Of a stretch of DNA of 64,000 bases, positions 1 to 10,486 are shown piece after piece (position 1 is the first letter of the stretch; each line of letters starts with the position of its first letter). Source of the DNA: Raphanus sativus (lineage: Eukaryota; Streptophyta; Magnoliopsida; Brassicales; Brassicaceae); NCBI RefSeq assembly GCF_000801105.2, contig NC_079516.1:13020001-13084000 (forward strand), given 5' to 3'. The position numbers and the translations under genes were made by a program. Under the pieces are notes generated by a model. It ran no database searches. It was not told the DNA's origin and saw only the letters and a program-made list of their open reading frames with translations.

Positions 1-311
1 AATTCTATAGGCTTATATTTGCCACAACGGCAGAAAATCTTCATTTTTATATAATATAAATAAACATCCATTAACTGTTTCATTCGCACACACACGTTGG
101 CGCATGAAAACGTTATAAAAGTATCAAAATACCATACAATATTTAGATTTAAAATGGTTGTGGCTCTTTTTAAGAGTTAAAATTTTATAAATTTGCAACC
201 ACCCACTATTTGGCTTTCGTTTTTGTACAATTTGGTGTTGGTGTTTTTTTCTGTTTTTTAGATTGAGTATAGTTTTGGTCGTGAAAAGATAGTATAGATT
301 GGGTCGACTAA

Positions 312-654
312 TAGCATCTCCAATGACACACTATTTTTGTTCTATAATTTACACAAAAATTAAGTAATTCTATTATATAATAACTTTTGTTTCAATAGTA
401 CATTCTATAATAAAGTGTACCATGTATAATTAAAAAGTGACATTCTTCTATATCTTACTCTATAATAGAGTTTTATATTATAATTAAAAAGTAACTCTAT
501 ATTTAGATTGAAAAAATGAAATTCTTCTGTGTTTCATTCTATAATAGAGTAACTTTATTATAGAGTATATTATTAGAACAAAAGTTATTTTTACTAGAAT
601 TATTTATTTTTATGTAAATTATAAAAGAAAAATAATGTGCAATTGGAGATACTC
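312..654. mobile_element. Tourist-like MITE (copy 1)
   Basis: The ends form an imperfect inverted repeat: the left end reads AGCATCTCCAATGACACACT and the right end is the near reverse complement (AATTGGAGATACTC). The element is flanked by TAA on both sides (309-311 and 655-657), which fits the 3-bp target site of PIF/Harbinger-derived Tourist elements. The interior is AT-rich, with inverted runs of CTATAATAGAGT type. A second member lies at 24965-25249. Confidence 0.7.
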
Positions 655-814
655 TAAGCTGTGGCAATATTGATACCTCAGCTAAAGTTTAATACTTTCA
701 TAATATTTTTAGGAGACTGTCAGTATCAGTACATAAAGTCCGATGACCCATGGTGTTAAAAAAAAGGGTCTGCTGACCTGTAAAACGATAATGGTATCTT
801 GTTTTACATGTAAG

Positions 815-912
815 CATGTCAAAAAGATTAATTTTCTGCGTAATACAACTAAAAGGTTTCAATATTGCCAACTTAAAAAGATTAATAGTCTGCGTACTAC
901 GTTAAAAGGTTG
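815..912. repeat. Two-copy tandem duplication of about 50 bp
   Basis: Two adjacent segments both read AAAAAGATTAAT, then TCTGCGTA, then a diverged middle, then AAAAGGTT. No gene is associated with it. Confidence 0.5.
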
Positions 913-1359
913 CCGTGGATGGTTTTAGACTCGGTCGATTATCTAAGATTAGATATTATAAATGGGCAAATAAGATTTGATAGATTCACACATGTTTTTT
1001 AATGCATCGCTATAATAACTTATAGATTCATAGTATTTTCTATAGCTTTTGTAATATATAAAGCATAATCGTGTGTGTTTGAGACTGAGTGGATGCGAGA
1101 TAGTGGAGATAGACTCACCTCAAAACATGTTTTGCATGACCAAATAGAAAGGGATTCTGGCCAAGTCTTCCTTTGGTGTTTGTCCAGGTGTTTGTAGATT
1201 TTTATAATAGTATGGTAGGAGATGAAAACTTCAAGAATTTATTTAATATTACATACTCGATTTTCTTAATTATCCTATCCATACAGCCAGTTTCCAACTA
1301 ATAGTAGTATATATAGTACTGTAGTTAGTCTTTCACTTACAACTCAATAGGTGTATAAC

Positions 1360-1542
1360 CAGGGTCGCATTTAGAGGTTAACTATAATGAGAGCATAAAC
1401 TAATGAAAATCAGATACATGGTGCACTAAAGGTGTTTTCAAAATTATGTAGCTAAATTTATGTAATTTTGCCTTAGAAATTTTGAAAATACAAAAATGAA
1501 TGGGTGCATGCACCAAGTATGCCCTCTCTAACTTGGGCCCTG
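1360..1542. mobile_element. Possible short hAT-like non-autonomous element
   Basis: The left end CAGGGTC...TTTAGAG and the reverse complement of the right end (CAGGGCCC...TTAGAG) resemble terminal inverted repeats of a hAT family. The 8 bp immediately flanking the two ends match at only about five positions. An 11-bp direct repeat TTACAACTCAA sits slightly further out (1337-1347 and 1544-1554). Classification is tentative. Confidence 0.35.
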
Positions 1543-1992
1543 ATTACAACTCAACCATATTTCCATTTGCTATAATTTTTTTCTGATATAAATTTATTTA
1601 AACCGGACAAAAACAAAACTGATGTCTTGTTAATTGGAAACAGAAAACGATTACAATGTTCAGTAAAAGACCAACATAATTCAAGAGTAGTTCACTTGAA
1701 CAGAAACAAATTCTCGGTTTTCCACAGTTCACAGATATATTGAGCCCAAGATTGAATGATGTTAAGTTAACCCGTAAACCTTTTGTGGGCCATGCATGTA
1801 ATATTTCTTTTAGCCCATTATACGATTTTTAAAAAAAAAAAAAAATACACAATTGCAAGGTGAAGGATGAACATCAGAAACTAGCCACAAATTTTTTTTC
1901 TGACGATAAGATTGCCTTCTTCAACTCTGTCTTTCCTTTATCAAATTAATTCATCATCACAAACACACTGTTAAAACAAAGAGCGAGAGACA

Positions 1993-3737
1993 ATGGCTTC
2001 AACAAGAATAAACTCATTAACAACAATCTACACATCCCCAAGAAGATACAGTTCTAACCACAAATCACCAAACCAAATCAAACTAGTTTCAAACTCCCTA
2101 AGCTCTAAACCCAACACAACACAGCTCTCAAGTAACCTCTACACTGTCAGTTTCAAGACTATTGGAACAGGTAAGCTTAGCATCTCAAGATACCCCGATT
2201 TCGAATATTCTCCTCAAGGAGGCTCCGGCTCCGGAACTGCCCGGTGCGTCGACGTCGACGGTGGTGAAAAGAACCGAACACCAAACTCTGAACTGTCCGT
2301 TAGTTTCGATGTGGACACTCTTTACATTCCTTCTCTTACAAACCAAACCACGAAGTTTCTTGGCTTACCATTACCGCCGTTTCTTAAAATCGACATAGCT
2401 CCGGAGATATTCCAAGGAACCATCGACCAAGATTCCGGCAAGGTATAAATTTCCATGATCAGATAATAAAACCTTCATGTTTTTTTGTTTAAGTTCTTTT
2501 TTTCTTTTCTACTAAATTCAAATAGAAGAATATTATAAAAATTTTATTGTGATATGGATTTAGGGCTGGGCGTTCGGATACCTATTCGGGTTTCGGTTCA
2601 GTCCATTCGGGTTTCGGGTTTTCGGGGTCAAAGATTTCAGCCCCATTCGGATATTTCTAAATTTCGGTTCGGGTTCGGTTCGGATCTTTGCGGGTTCGGT
2701 TCGGGTTCGGATAACCCATTTAAAATGTTTTTAAATTTTCAAAATTCATTATATACTTTAAATTTTCAAAATCTATAAAAAAGATAATATATTACATATA
2801 AATTTTCATAACATATATGTCAAAATACCTTAATTTAAAATATAAATTGGTTTTCTTTGAATATTTAGATAAAGAATCAATAGATATTTAACTATTTTGG
2901 TGTTTTCAATATACTTTAGCTATTTTAAACATTTACTTTTGACTATTTGCATATATTTTCCGAGTATTTTGGAAAACTTAAAGGTATCTTATATATTTTT
3001 TAATATTTTTAATATACATTATATATAAAAATAATGTATATATTTAAGTATATAAATTTATTTCGGATACATTCGGGTGTCCAAAATATTTCGGTTCGGA
3101 TCGGATTCGGTTTCGGTTCTTTAAATACCGAAATTTTGAACCCGTTCGGATATTTAATCAATTTCGGTTCGGGTTCGGTGCTACTTTTTCGGATCGGGTT
3201 CGGTTCGATTTTTTGGGTTCGGATTTTTTGCCCAGCCCTATATGGATTAAATAATTTTAATATATACTTTAGATAAGTTATATTTATAATTAAAATAGTT
3301 TTTCTTAACACCAATTAAAATATGTTTGTCTCGTATATATATACAACTCAATAATATTTTACCAAAATTTTAACAACTCAATATTTTACCCAAAAAAACA
3401 TAACAACTCAATAATATTCATATTTTCTAATTCTACAGTTATGCATTTGAATGATTTGAAGGTGGAGCTGGAGTTCACTGCTAAGTTCTGTTTCACGGCG
3501 GGAGGTGGGATATACAGAGCTCCGCCATTGGTGGTGAAAACGGTGTTGACGACGGAGGAGTCTATAGGAGAGAAGAAGAGAGGGAGAGGAGAGAGGATGG
3601 ACGGAGAAGGAAAGTGTAGGCTCGTCGGCGTTGCGAGAGTTGAGACTGTTGACGATTTGTTTATGAACACGTTCCTCTCTCTCCCGTCGGAGTGTCTCGC
3701 CGATCTACAAGCTGTTATTTCAGTCGCCGGTTCTTGA
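1993..3737 (+). CDS. Conserved plant protein of unknown function, probably plastid (At5g62140-like)
   Basis: Two exons: 1993-2442 and 3462-3737, giving 241 residues. The first exon ends AAG before GTATAA. I chose the acceptor after TTGAAG (ending 3461) because it restores the phase and reads SGK-VELEFTAKF. The stronger-looking acceptor ending at 3438 gives an immediate stop. The N-terminus is rich in Ser, Thr, Asn and Arg with few acidic residues, as expected of a chloroplast transit peptide. The rest is a soluble domain of beta-strand character (DVDTLYIPSL, FLGLPLPPFLKI). No known catalytic motif is visible. The identity rests on remembered synteny: the next gene is Per1-like, as in Arabidopsis. 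The 1,019-bp intron contains a 680-bp hAT-like insertion. Confidence 0.8.
2561..3240. mobile_element. Non-autonomous hAT-like element inside an intron
   Basis: The element starts TAGGGCTGGGC and ends GCCCAGCCCTA, an 11-bp perfect terminal inverted repeat. It is flanked by a perfect 8-bp target duplication TATGGATT (2553-2560 and 3241-3248), the hAT signature. Both subterminal regions are packed with TTCGG/GGTTCGGG repeats in inverted orientation; the middle is AT-rich and has no transposase. It makes up two thirds of the host intron. Confidence 0.88.
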
Positions 3738-5772
3738 TGATAATCATTTACATTTTATGTATTAATCAAATTAAATGTAAGTAAACAATGTTTTAAAATC
3801 TTATACTAGTAAATTGTTTTAGAAAAATATTTTTTTTTCAAAATACATGTTTCATGTTTTTAGGCATTTTTGTTATTTAATAATGATAAATTATAAAATT
3901 CAAAAATAAAATTATTTATTGGGATAAAATTATTAGAAATTAGTAAATAGAAAAAGCAATACAAAAATTTAATATATTTTTGATATGTATAAAACACATA
4001 AACAGGCATATTTTAGAAAGAGTGGATGATTTTGGAAAAGTTGAATAAACACATAAAAACAAATTACAGCTTGAATGTGAAAATAACACATATCTCAGGA
4101 CTTGTTTGTTTATAAAATTTTCAACCAAATGTTATAGACATTCCTATTGATTATGTTTCTAGTGGAATTTGATTGAAATACTGCAGATGAGGTGTCACGA
4201 AAAAAGAAAAGACGTTATTTGCTCTAAAAAGACAGTACTCCATACATCAGCATATTAAAATATGAGCATATCTCAGAAGACCTTCTAGTTCTTGTTTTTA
4301 AATAATTAAGATAAAAAAATAATACTCAAAACAGAAACATAAATAACTCAAAAAATTGTCAAAAAAACTCGAATATACTTAACTCCAATTTTCAGCTTAT
4401 TTATGTGTTTCATTGTTTCTCCTTCCCAGTTTCCTTTAAAGTTTCAGTTGCCTGGGACCATTGGAAGTAAATTGGAGTTTAGGAGAGAAAAAAACTCATA
4501 TAAATTTCAGAAAAGATACGAGTTTTGGAAAACAGAATAAAATCTTCCTCGTACTGATAAAGAACTTATTACAAAGTATAACATAATACGTATGTTTGAT
4601 CTTCCACGTTTCAGAAAATATTTATTTTCTTCTAGGATAATAATGATTGGACCCATACTGATTTTGTGTGTGTCGTATCACTCGATGCAATTAAGATCGC
4701 AACTCAAAATCTAAAAACCACTGATTTTGTTTGACTTTATGTTCATTATATCTATTTTGGCAGGGACTAATGTGTAATACTGTTTTAAAAAATGTATAGT
4801 ATTAGTGTTAGTACAAATTAAATTATTTATTAATAGTTACGAAAAACAGCTAATCATCAACAAAAATGAAATATTTTACTCCAAACATTTCTCGGACCGA
4901 TTCTCTTTCACACGCGCATTACATGAAGGTGAGGCTGTAAAACATCGTGCTGTCACGTATATTCCCATAACTTACTATTTAATTTTAGATATAAAAATAG
5001 AGATAGCATAATAAATAAGTGTTTTTTGAAAAAATATAAATAAGAGTTTGATTAGTTATTTCTCTATCATCCAAGAAAATAATGTTTGTAGAAAGCTATA
5101 TTTTGTTAACGATTGAGAATAATTAATTCCACAAAATCGTTTATTGGAAAAATATCTGCACTTCAATCTGTTATTTTTGTACGATATTTTAAGTACGATG
5201 AAGATTTACTTTTGAATGCAGAATAATTTATGTAATCACTAACTTTGTAAACGAGGTCAGCTTTTGCTATTTATGAAACACTAATAACAACATATCGCAG
5301 AATAAAGTGTTGTCAGATGTTCGATTTTTTTAACTTGGAGATGGTAAAGATGCAACTCTCTGACAAATGAGTGGTAGTTACGTATTAAAGACTTCTGTGA
5401 TACTATTTATTACAGTGCTCCACGCGTCTCTCTCTCTTTCGCCACGCGCTTCTACTCCTTTAGGCTCACGGGATATCTCTCTCTCTCTCCATTGCTGTAG
5501 CTAGATCTTCTTTCTTCTCTCTCATCTCTCTGTTTCGCTCGATGATGCATCCACCACCTGTCTCCGAGTCAGAGATTTGATGGACAAGAAGAAGAAGTTC
5601 ACTTTCTCCGATCATCTTCCCACCGACTTATAAGTCTTCTTCCCTCTAGACCAAAAACAAGAAGAAGAAAGAAGAACCAAACTCTTCCTTCTTCTTTCTT
5701 CTCTCTCTCTCTCTCTCTCTCTCTTTCCCCCCCCCCCTCCTCTGCTCCCTGTGTCTGTCCTTTGATAATAGG
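3738..5772. other. AT-rich intergenic region and Per1-like 5' UTR
   Basis: No supported gene. The left part is the 3' flank of the preceding gene. From about 5420 the sequence becomes rich in C/T and ends in a CT microsatellite plus a C run just before the ATG at 5773. This is typical of a plant core promoter and 5' UTR. Confidence 0.6.
5701..5737. repeat. CT microsatellite followed by a C tract
   Basis: Twelve CT units (5701-5724), a short T run and about eleven C. It lies 36 bp before the start codon of the Per1-like gene, so it is probably in its 5' UTR. On the minus strand it is a GA repeat. Confidence 0.8.
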
Positions 5773-7922
5773 ATGGCGCGAAATCTGCTATGGGTTGTTG
5801 TTCTTGTCTTGTGTCTTGTTTGGACACTGGAAGCGAGTGAAGGAGATTCTGATCCTCTATACAAGTAAGTCTCCTCAAGAAACCTTTTGTTTTGTATTCT
5901 TTAGTTCGATGATTTTTGCTTTATTTATTTTTAGTTCGTTTGGATTACTCTTGAGAGACGACCGTTAGATTCAGTTACTGATTTCGAGTTCATTACAATA
6001 CTCTTTTCTGTTTTGTAGAATTTAATACCTTTTTAGGAAGGGAAAAAAAAGAAACAGATTTTGCTTTGTTAGGTAAGGGATGATTTTCTTCAAAGGGGTT
6101 TGGTAGAAAAAAAAGTAAGGGAGATTAGGGAGCCACAAAGTAGGAAGGAGTGGTGAAAAAGATTATAACTAATGTGGTTGACTTTTCCAGATCTTTTTTT
6201 TTTGCAAACTCTTGTGGTGAGAGTTGCAACACGTTATAGAATGAAATCTTTTGTGTGTGTGTGTTTCCACAAGCCCTTGATTTTTTTAAACTGTATGAGT
6301 CATTGTTTTTGTTGGAATGATTAAAAAGGTAACATATGTAGGCCATGTCAGAGCTCAATGGGAAAAATCTAGAACTTGTTACCAAGGTTTCATTGATAGA
6401 TCGGTTGATGTATTGTTGCCTAATTAGAGATAGGGCTTCGTTGTAATAACATCTTATACATGTGTCCTGGAAATGCTAATAACTTAGTTTTGAGAGGTTA
6501 GCAGTATGTCATTCTGTAAAGATTACTCTCTTTGCTCATTGATTCCACTACTTTCAGTTGCGACCAATAGGCTGCTTTAATGTATTTTCTTAACAAAGCA
6601 GTGTTGATATGATAATTGGTGTACAGGTCATGTGTTGATCAATGTCAGAAAACTGGATGCGTGGGAGATACTTGCTTTCACCAATGTAAATTTTTTTCAG
6701 CTGATGGAAAAGCCGTTGACGGTCCATGGTACATGCAAGAGCCACTTTACCTGCGATGGAAGCAGTGGGATTGTCAAAGTGATTGTCAATACGAATGCAT
6801 GATGACTAGAGAAGAAGAGAGGAAAAGAGACGGTGAGAAACCTACCAAGTACTTTGGTAAATGGCCACTCAAACATGTCTATGGCATTCAGGTAATGTCT
6901 CATCTTCAAGAAACAAATGTTTAGCAGTATTGTTCCTCATATTTATATATATTTACTACATCTTCAGGAACCTGTCTCCGTTGCTTTATCTGCTCTAGAC
7001 CTTGCAATACAGTTCCATGGATGGGTCTCATATTTCATCCTGGTTTACTATCACTTGCCTCTCCAGCTTAACCGGAAAACTTACTACGAGTATAACGGAT
7101 TGTTGCATATCTATGCAATCATTGTAATGAATGCACTCTTCTGGAGTGGTGTTTGTCACAGCAGGTAACACCCGTCTATCTCCATGTTCCAATCTCTACT
7201 CCTAGACAATGCCAGTGTAACATTTTTTTAAAAAAAATTTCATAATACCATACGCTAAAATAAAAAATTGTGCCATTATTCTTTAATTAAAATTTTCATA
7301 ATCCCATAAATTGTCAAAAACTCGTCAAGTTAGACTTAACTTTTTTTTTTCTTTGAATTTTGTATATAGAGATGTTGACTTGACAAAGAGGCTAGATTAC
7401 TCTTCAGCTACAGTATTAGCCGGGTATACGCTAGTTCTAGCTGTAATACGGTCTTTCAGCATACATGATCAGTCTGCCAAAGTCATGGTTACTGCACCTG
7501 TTCTCGCACTTGTAGCAACTCATATCATCTACCTAAATTTCTACAACCTTGATGAAGGTATGATCTTCTTAGCTTCTTAGGGCTCTCTTTCTTTTCAAAA
7601 TGCATGTCACTTTCTCAGTCTCTATAACTCGATAGGGCTTCACCGGAAGGTTATATACGGTATAGGAGGAGTAGAGCTAGTGATGTGGGGTTTATGGGCG
7701 GCTTTAACGTCGCATCCATCGAAGTGGAAGCTAAGAGCTTTCTTTGTCTCGAGCATACTCACAATGTGTCTGAGAATGCTTGACTTCCCTCCTTACAAAG
7801 GCTATGTTGATGCTCATGCTCTTTGGCGAACTGCAGGGATCCCTCTCTCTTATCTTTGGTGGAGTTTTATCCGTGACGATGCCGTTTTTAGAACCACTGT
7901 TCTTCTCAAGAAAGCAAAGTGA
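5773..7922 (+). CDS. Per1-like / PGAP3 family protein, GPI-anchor lipid remodelling
   Basis: Five exons: 5773-5864, 6627-6891, 6968-7164, 7370-7557, 7636-7922. They join in frame to 342 residues, close to the family's usual length. The first 22 residues (ARNLLWVVVLVLCLVWTLEA) are a signal peptide. A cysteine-rich lumenal segment follows (CVDQCQKTGCVGDTC), then about seven hydrophobic segments and a C-terminal HALWRTAGIPLSYLWWSF region with conserved His and Trp, as in the Per1 domain. Known for the family: PGAP3/Per1 acts in the ER/Golgi and removes the sn-2 fatty acid of GPI anchors. All five exons use GT-AG sites. The gene is unbroken and its context matches Arabidopsis At5g62130 (from memory). 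Confidence 0.92.
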
Positions 7923-8617
7923 TGATTCAAGACAGTTTTATCTTCTTTTTTTTTTCCGGTGAGTTTCTCCGGTGTTCAGAAAGTTGTTTTAGGTGTGTTG
8001 TTTTCGCAGAAGAAGCAAAGTGTTTTGTTCTTCTGTGGTGAATCTTGTTAGTTGTTTTGGAGTCTTGTGCTCTTTATGTTTTGTGTTTTTTTTTTCTCTC
8101 TAAGGCTCGTTGCCGGAGAGTTTTATGATGACTTTTAAAAGTCCTTTTTTCTCAATGTAAAAAAGAAAAAAGAGTTATGTTTATATGTTTCCTTTACCTC
8201 TAGTGATTAGAGATGTTAGAAAGTTAATTTGCAAACCAGAAAATAACAGAGACAATTAGGAAACCACCAATATGAAACATTGCTTAGATATGAAAATGCA
8301 GGGTACACAATTACTACACATTATAACGCATTTTCGAAATGAACCTTTAGGATATATTCATTTTGAAATCCATGCATGGAAACATTAGCTTTTAACGCTC
8401 TAAATAATTATATACAATTATAAGTAACTGATTACATGCATGGCGAACTATAGATGTATTTGATGAATGAATGAATTGTTCTATTGTTTACATAGTAGCA
8501 TAACATGGTACATCAAAATTTGCGCATTTTATGACATGTAAATAATATGAGTGGACTTATATAATGTAATCTTTATACATTAGATATTAATACACAAATA
8601 ACACGTTATTTGAATAA
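7923..8617. other. 3' UTR of the Per1-like gene and AT-rich spacer
   Basis: No further gene. T-rich 3' UTR sequence runs to about 8200, then AT-rich DNA up to the LINE target site at 8618. Confidence 0.6.
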
Positions 8618-8629
8618 TCGACATCTTTT

Positions 8630-9720
8630 TTTTTTTTTTTTTTTTTTTTGGGCAACGGTTAATTTAAATAAAGCAGGAAGAGAAGAGTCTTGGGCCTGGC
8701 CCAGCTTACAAAGAAGGCAAAGAAGAAACGTGGACCTTAAGGGCCCGCTTGGCTAAAGCATCAGTTTCTCCGTTCTGAGAACGGGAGACAAACTGGAAGG
8801 AGATAGAAGAAAAACGAGAAGAGAAGTGATCGATGTCGTGAAGAACACCAAAGATCTCTATGATCTGGTTTTTGCAGTTGATTGCTCTAGTGAGCGTTTG
8901 GCAGTCCGAGTAGAAGGCGGCTGATTGAAATCCCATTTGGAGCGTCTGTTTGATTCCGGTTAGAAGCGCAAGCGATTCGGCGACTAGAGGAGATGAGACG
9001 GCTTCAAAGATTTGAGTTCCTGAGAGGCGGAGGTGCGGTTGATTCCTGGAGATTCGCCATGCAACACCCGATCTCTTTGATCTTGCATCCCAAGCGGCAT
9101 CGACAAAGCAGGAGATCTCCGATGGTGGCCTTGTTATCGGTGTCGGAGGGGTCCTAATCGGTACTTGGGGAGGTGTATGGTCCTGCTTCTTCTCTTGGGC
9201 TTGTTCCCATTCGAGAGCCATGGCTAAGCTTTTTGATACTACTTCCCCAGGGCGGTTCGTTTTATCCTCGAAGATCAGTTTGTTTCTGGCCGTCCAGAGG
9301 AGCCAGCAGATCCATGGGAGAATAGAGAAACGGACTCCAGTTGGTGGGAGGCAAAACCGCTTGTCTGAAGCTTACCATTGCTCTTTTGAAGTCGGTGTCA
9401 TCAGCTATGTGAACTGATCTTGCGAGAGGCGTGAGTTTCCAGACTTCTTTGGCGAATGGACAGTGAAAGAAAACGTGCATTGCTGTCTCAGTGATCTTGC
9501 ATCGTAGGCAGAGAGCATCAGTTAGCACCCCTCAGCGTTGTAGCTCTTCACCTAAAGGTAGTGCTCCTTGGGTGATTGACCAGAGAAAAAGCTTAAGTTT
9601 TGGCATCGTTTTGACTGACCAAATGTCTTTTTTCCAGTCAAAATCCAGGGCTTGTTGCACTGTGTTGGCCACTGAAAGAGGAGGTGATGGAGCGAGTGGA
9701 GGATAGCTCTCAAACCTGTG
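8630..9720 (-). mobile_element. 5'-truncated, decayed LINE (non-LTR retrotransposon)
   Basis: On the minus strand the element ends in a poly(A) tail (T run at about 8626-8649). It is flanked by a 12-bp target duplication TCGACATCTTTT (8618-8629 and 9721-9732). Coding remnants in 5' to 3' order are: the end of a reverse transcriptase and its zinc-binding zf-RVT motif (9262-9715; CLRCKITETAMHVFFHCPFA), then an RNase H-like domain (8706-9221; SCFVDAAWDARSKRSG, FYSDCQTLTRAIN, NGETDALAKRAL). An in-frame TGA lies at 9529-9531 and a frameshift near 9300, so it is dead. Confidence 0.88.
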
Positions 9721-9732
9721 TCGACATCTTTT

Positions 9733-10282
9733 AAACCAAGTAAAAGTCGGTACAATCTTCCAACTTATTGTCTCCATATAGCTCTCAAACCTTTTTTTCA
9801 TTTACTTGCTGCAAATTTTCCAAATTACAGCAAAAAATATGTTTTATGAATTATAGTTTTTAGTTAAAATACAATTAAACATAGCAAACAATTACTATGA
9901 CACCTATCACCTAATGTCATCTATTAACAATAAGACATGACACCTATTAAGAATTAGACTCTGAGAGCAAAAGGATTTTTCAATGATCAAGATTTATTGG
10001 TAAATTTCATTTAATGTCCTTAATTTAGTCTAGATTTAGTCTATAAATTAGCACGAAGTATTTCTAAGTAGTGGTATAATGTTTAATCTGGTTTTCGTCC
10101 AAACTTTTTTTGCTTGTCTATAGTAACTTCTTGTTTCTATCTTTTAATAGTTTTGTGATAACCCAAACTAATTATTAAAAGAAAAAAAAAAAAAGAGATA
10201 CCATAAAGCTAATTATCTCACAATTATAATCCTTACCATGGTTCCACGCATTATCTTTACGATCAAGTTTTTTTAATTTCGG

Positions 10283-10327
<45 letters not shown>

Positions 10328-10486
10328 TAAAAAATCATATATATATATATTGAATAGTATGTCTAAAAAAAATCATAGATCATAGTGTAAAACCCAAGCT
10401 GCTAATATAGAAAAGTGCAAAATGGCCTATGATCTTTTGATGACCAAAACACTTCAATGGTCTTTGATCTACCTTTTTACGACCAT
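9733..10486. other. AT-rich spacer and promoter of the response-regulator-like gene
   Basis: No supported gene. A 15-bp stretch ATAGCTCTCAAACCT at 9777-9791 repeats the LINE 5' end at 9704-9717, perhaps filler from the integration. A long TA microsatellite lies at 10288-10324. Confidence 0.5.
10288..10324. repeat. TA microsatellite
   Basis: About 18 uninterrupted TA units, with a second shorter run at about 10338-10350. It lies 160 bp upstream of the response-regulator-like start codon. Confidence 0.9.

Larger units (their letters stand above)
1..1992. other. AT-rich spacer upstream of the first gene
   Basis: No supported gene. It holds a Tourist-like MITE (312-654), a small tandem duplication (about 815-912) and a possible short hAT-like insertion (1360-1542), each listed separately. 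The last 100 bases are probably the promoter and 5' UTR of the gene starting at 1993. Confidence 0.6.
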
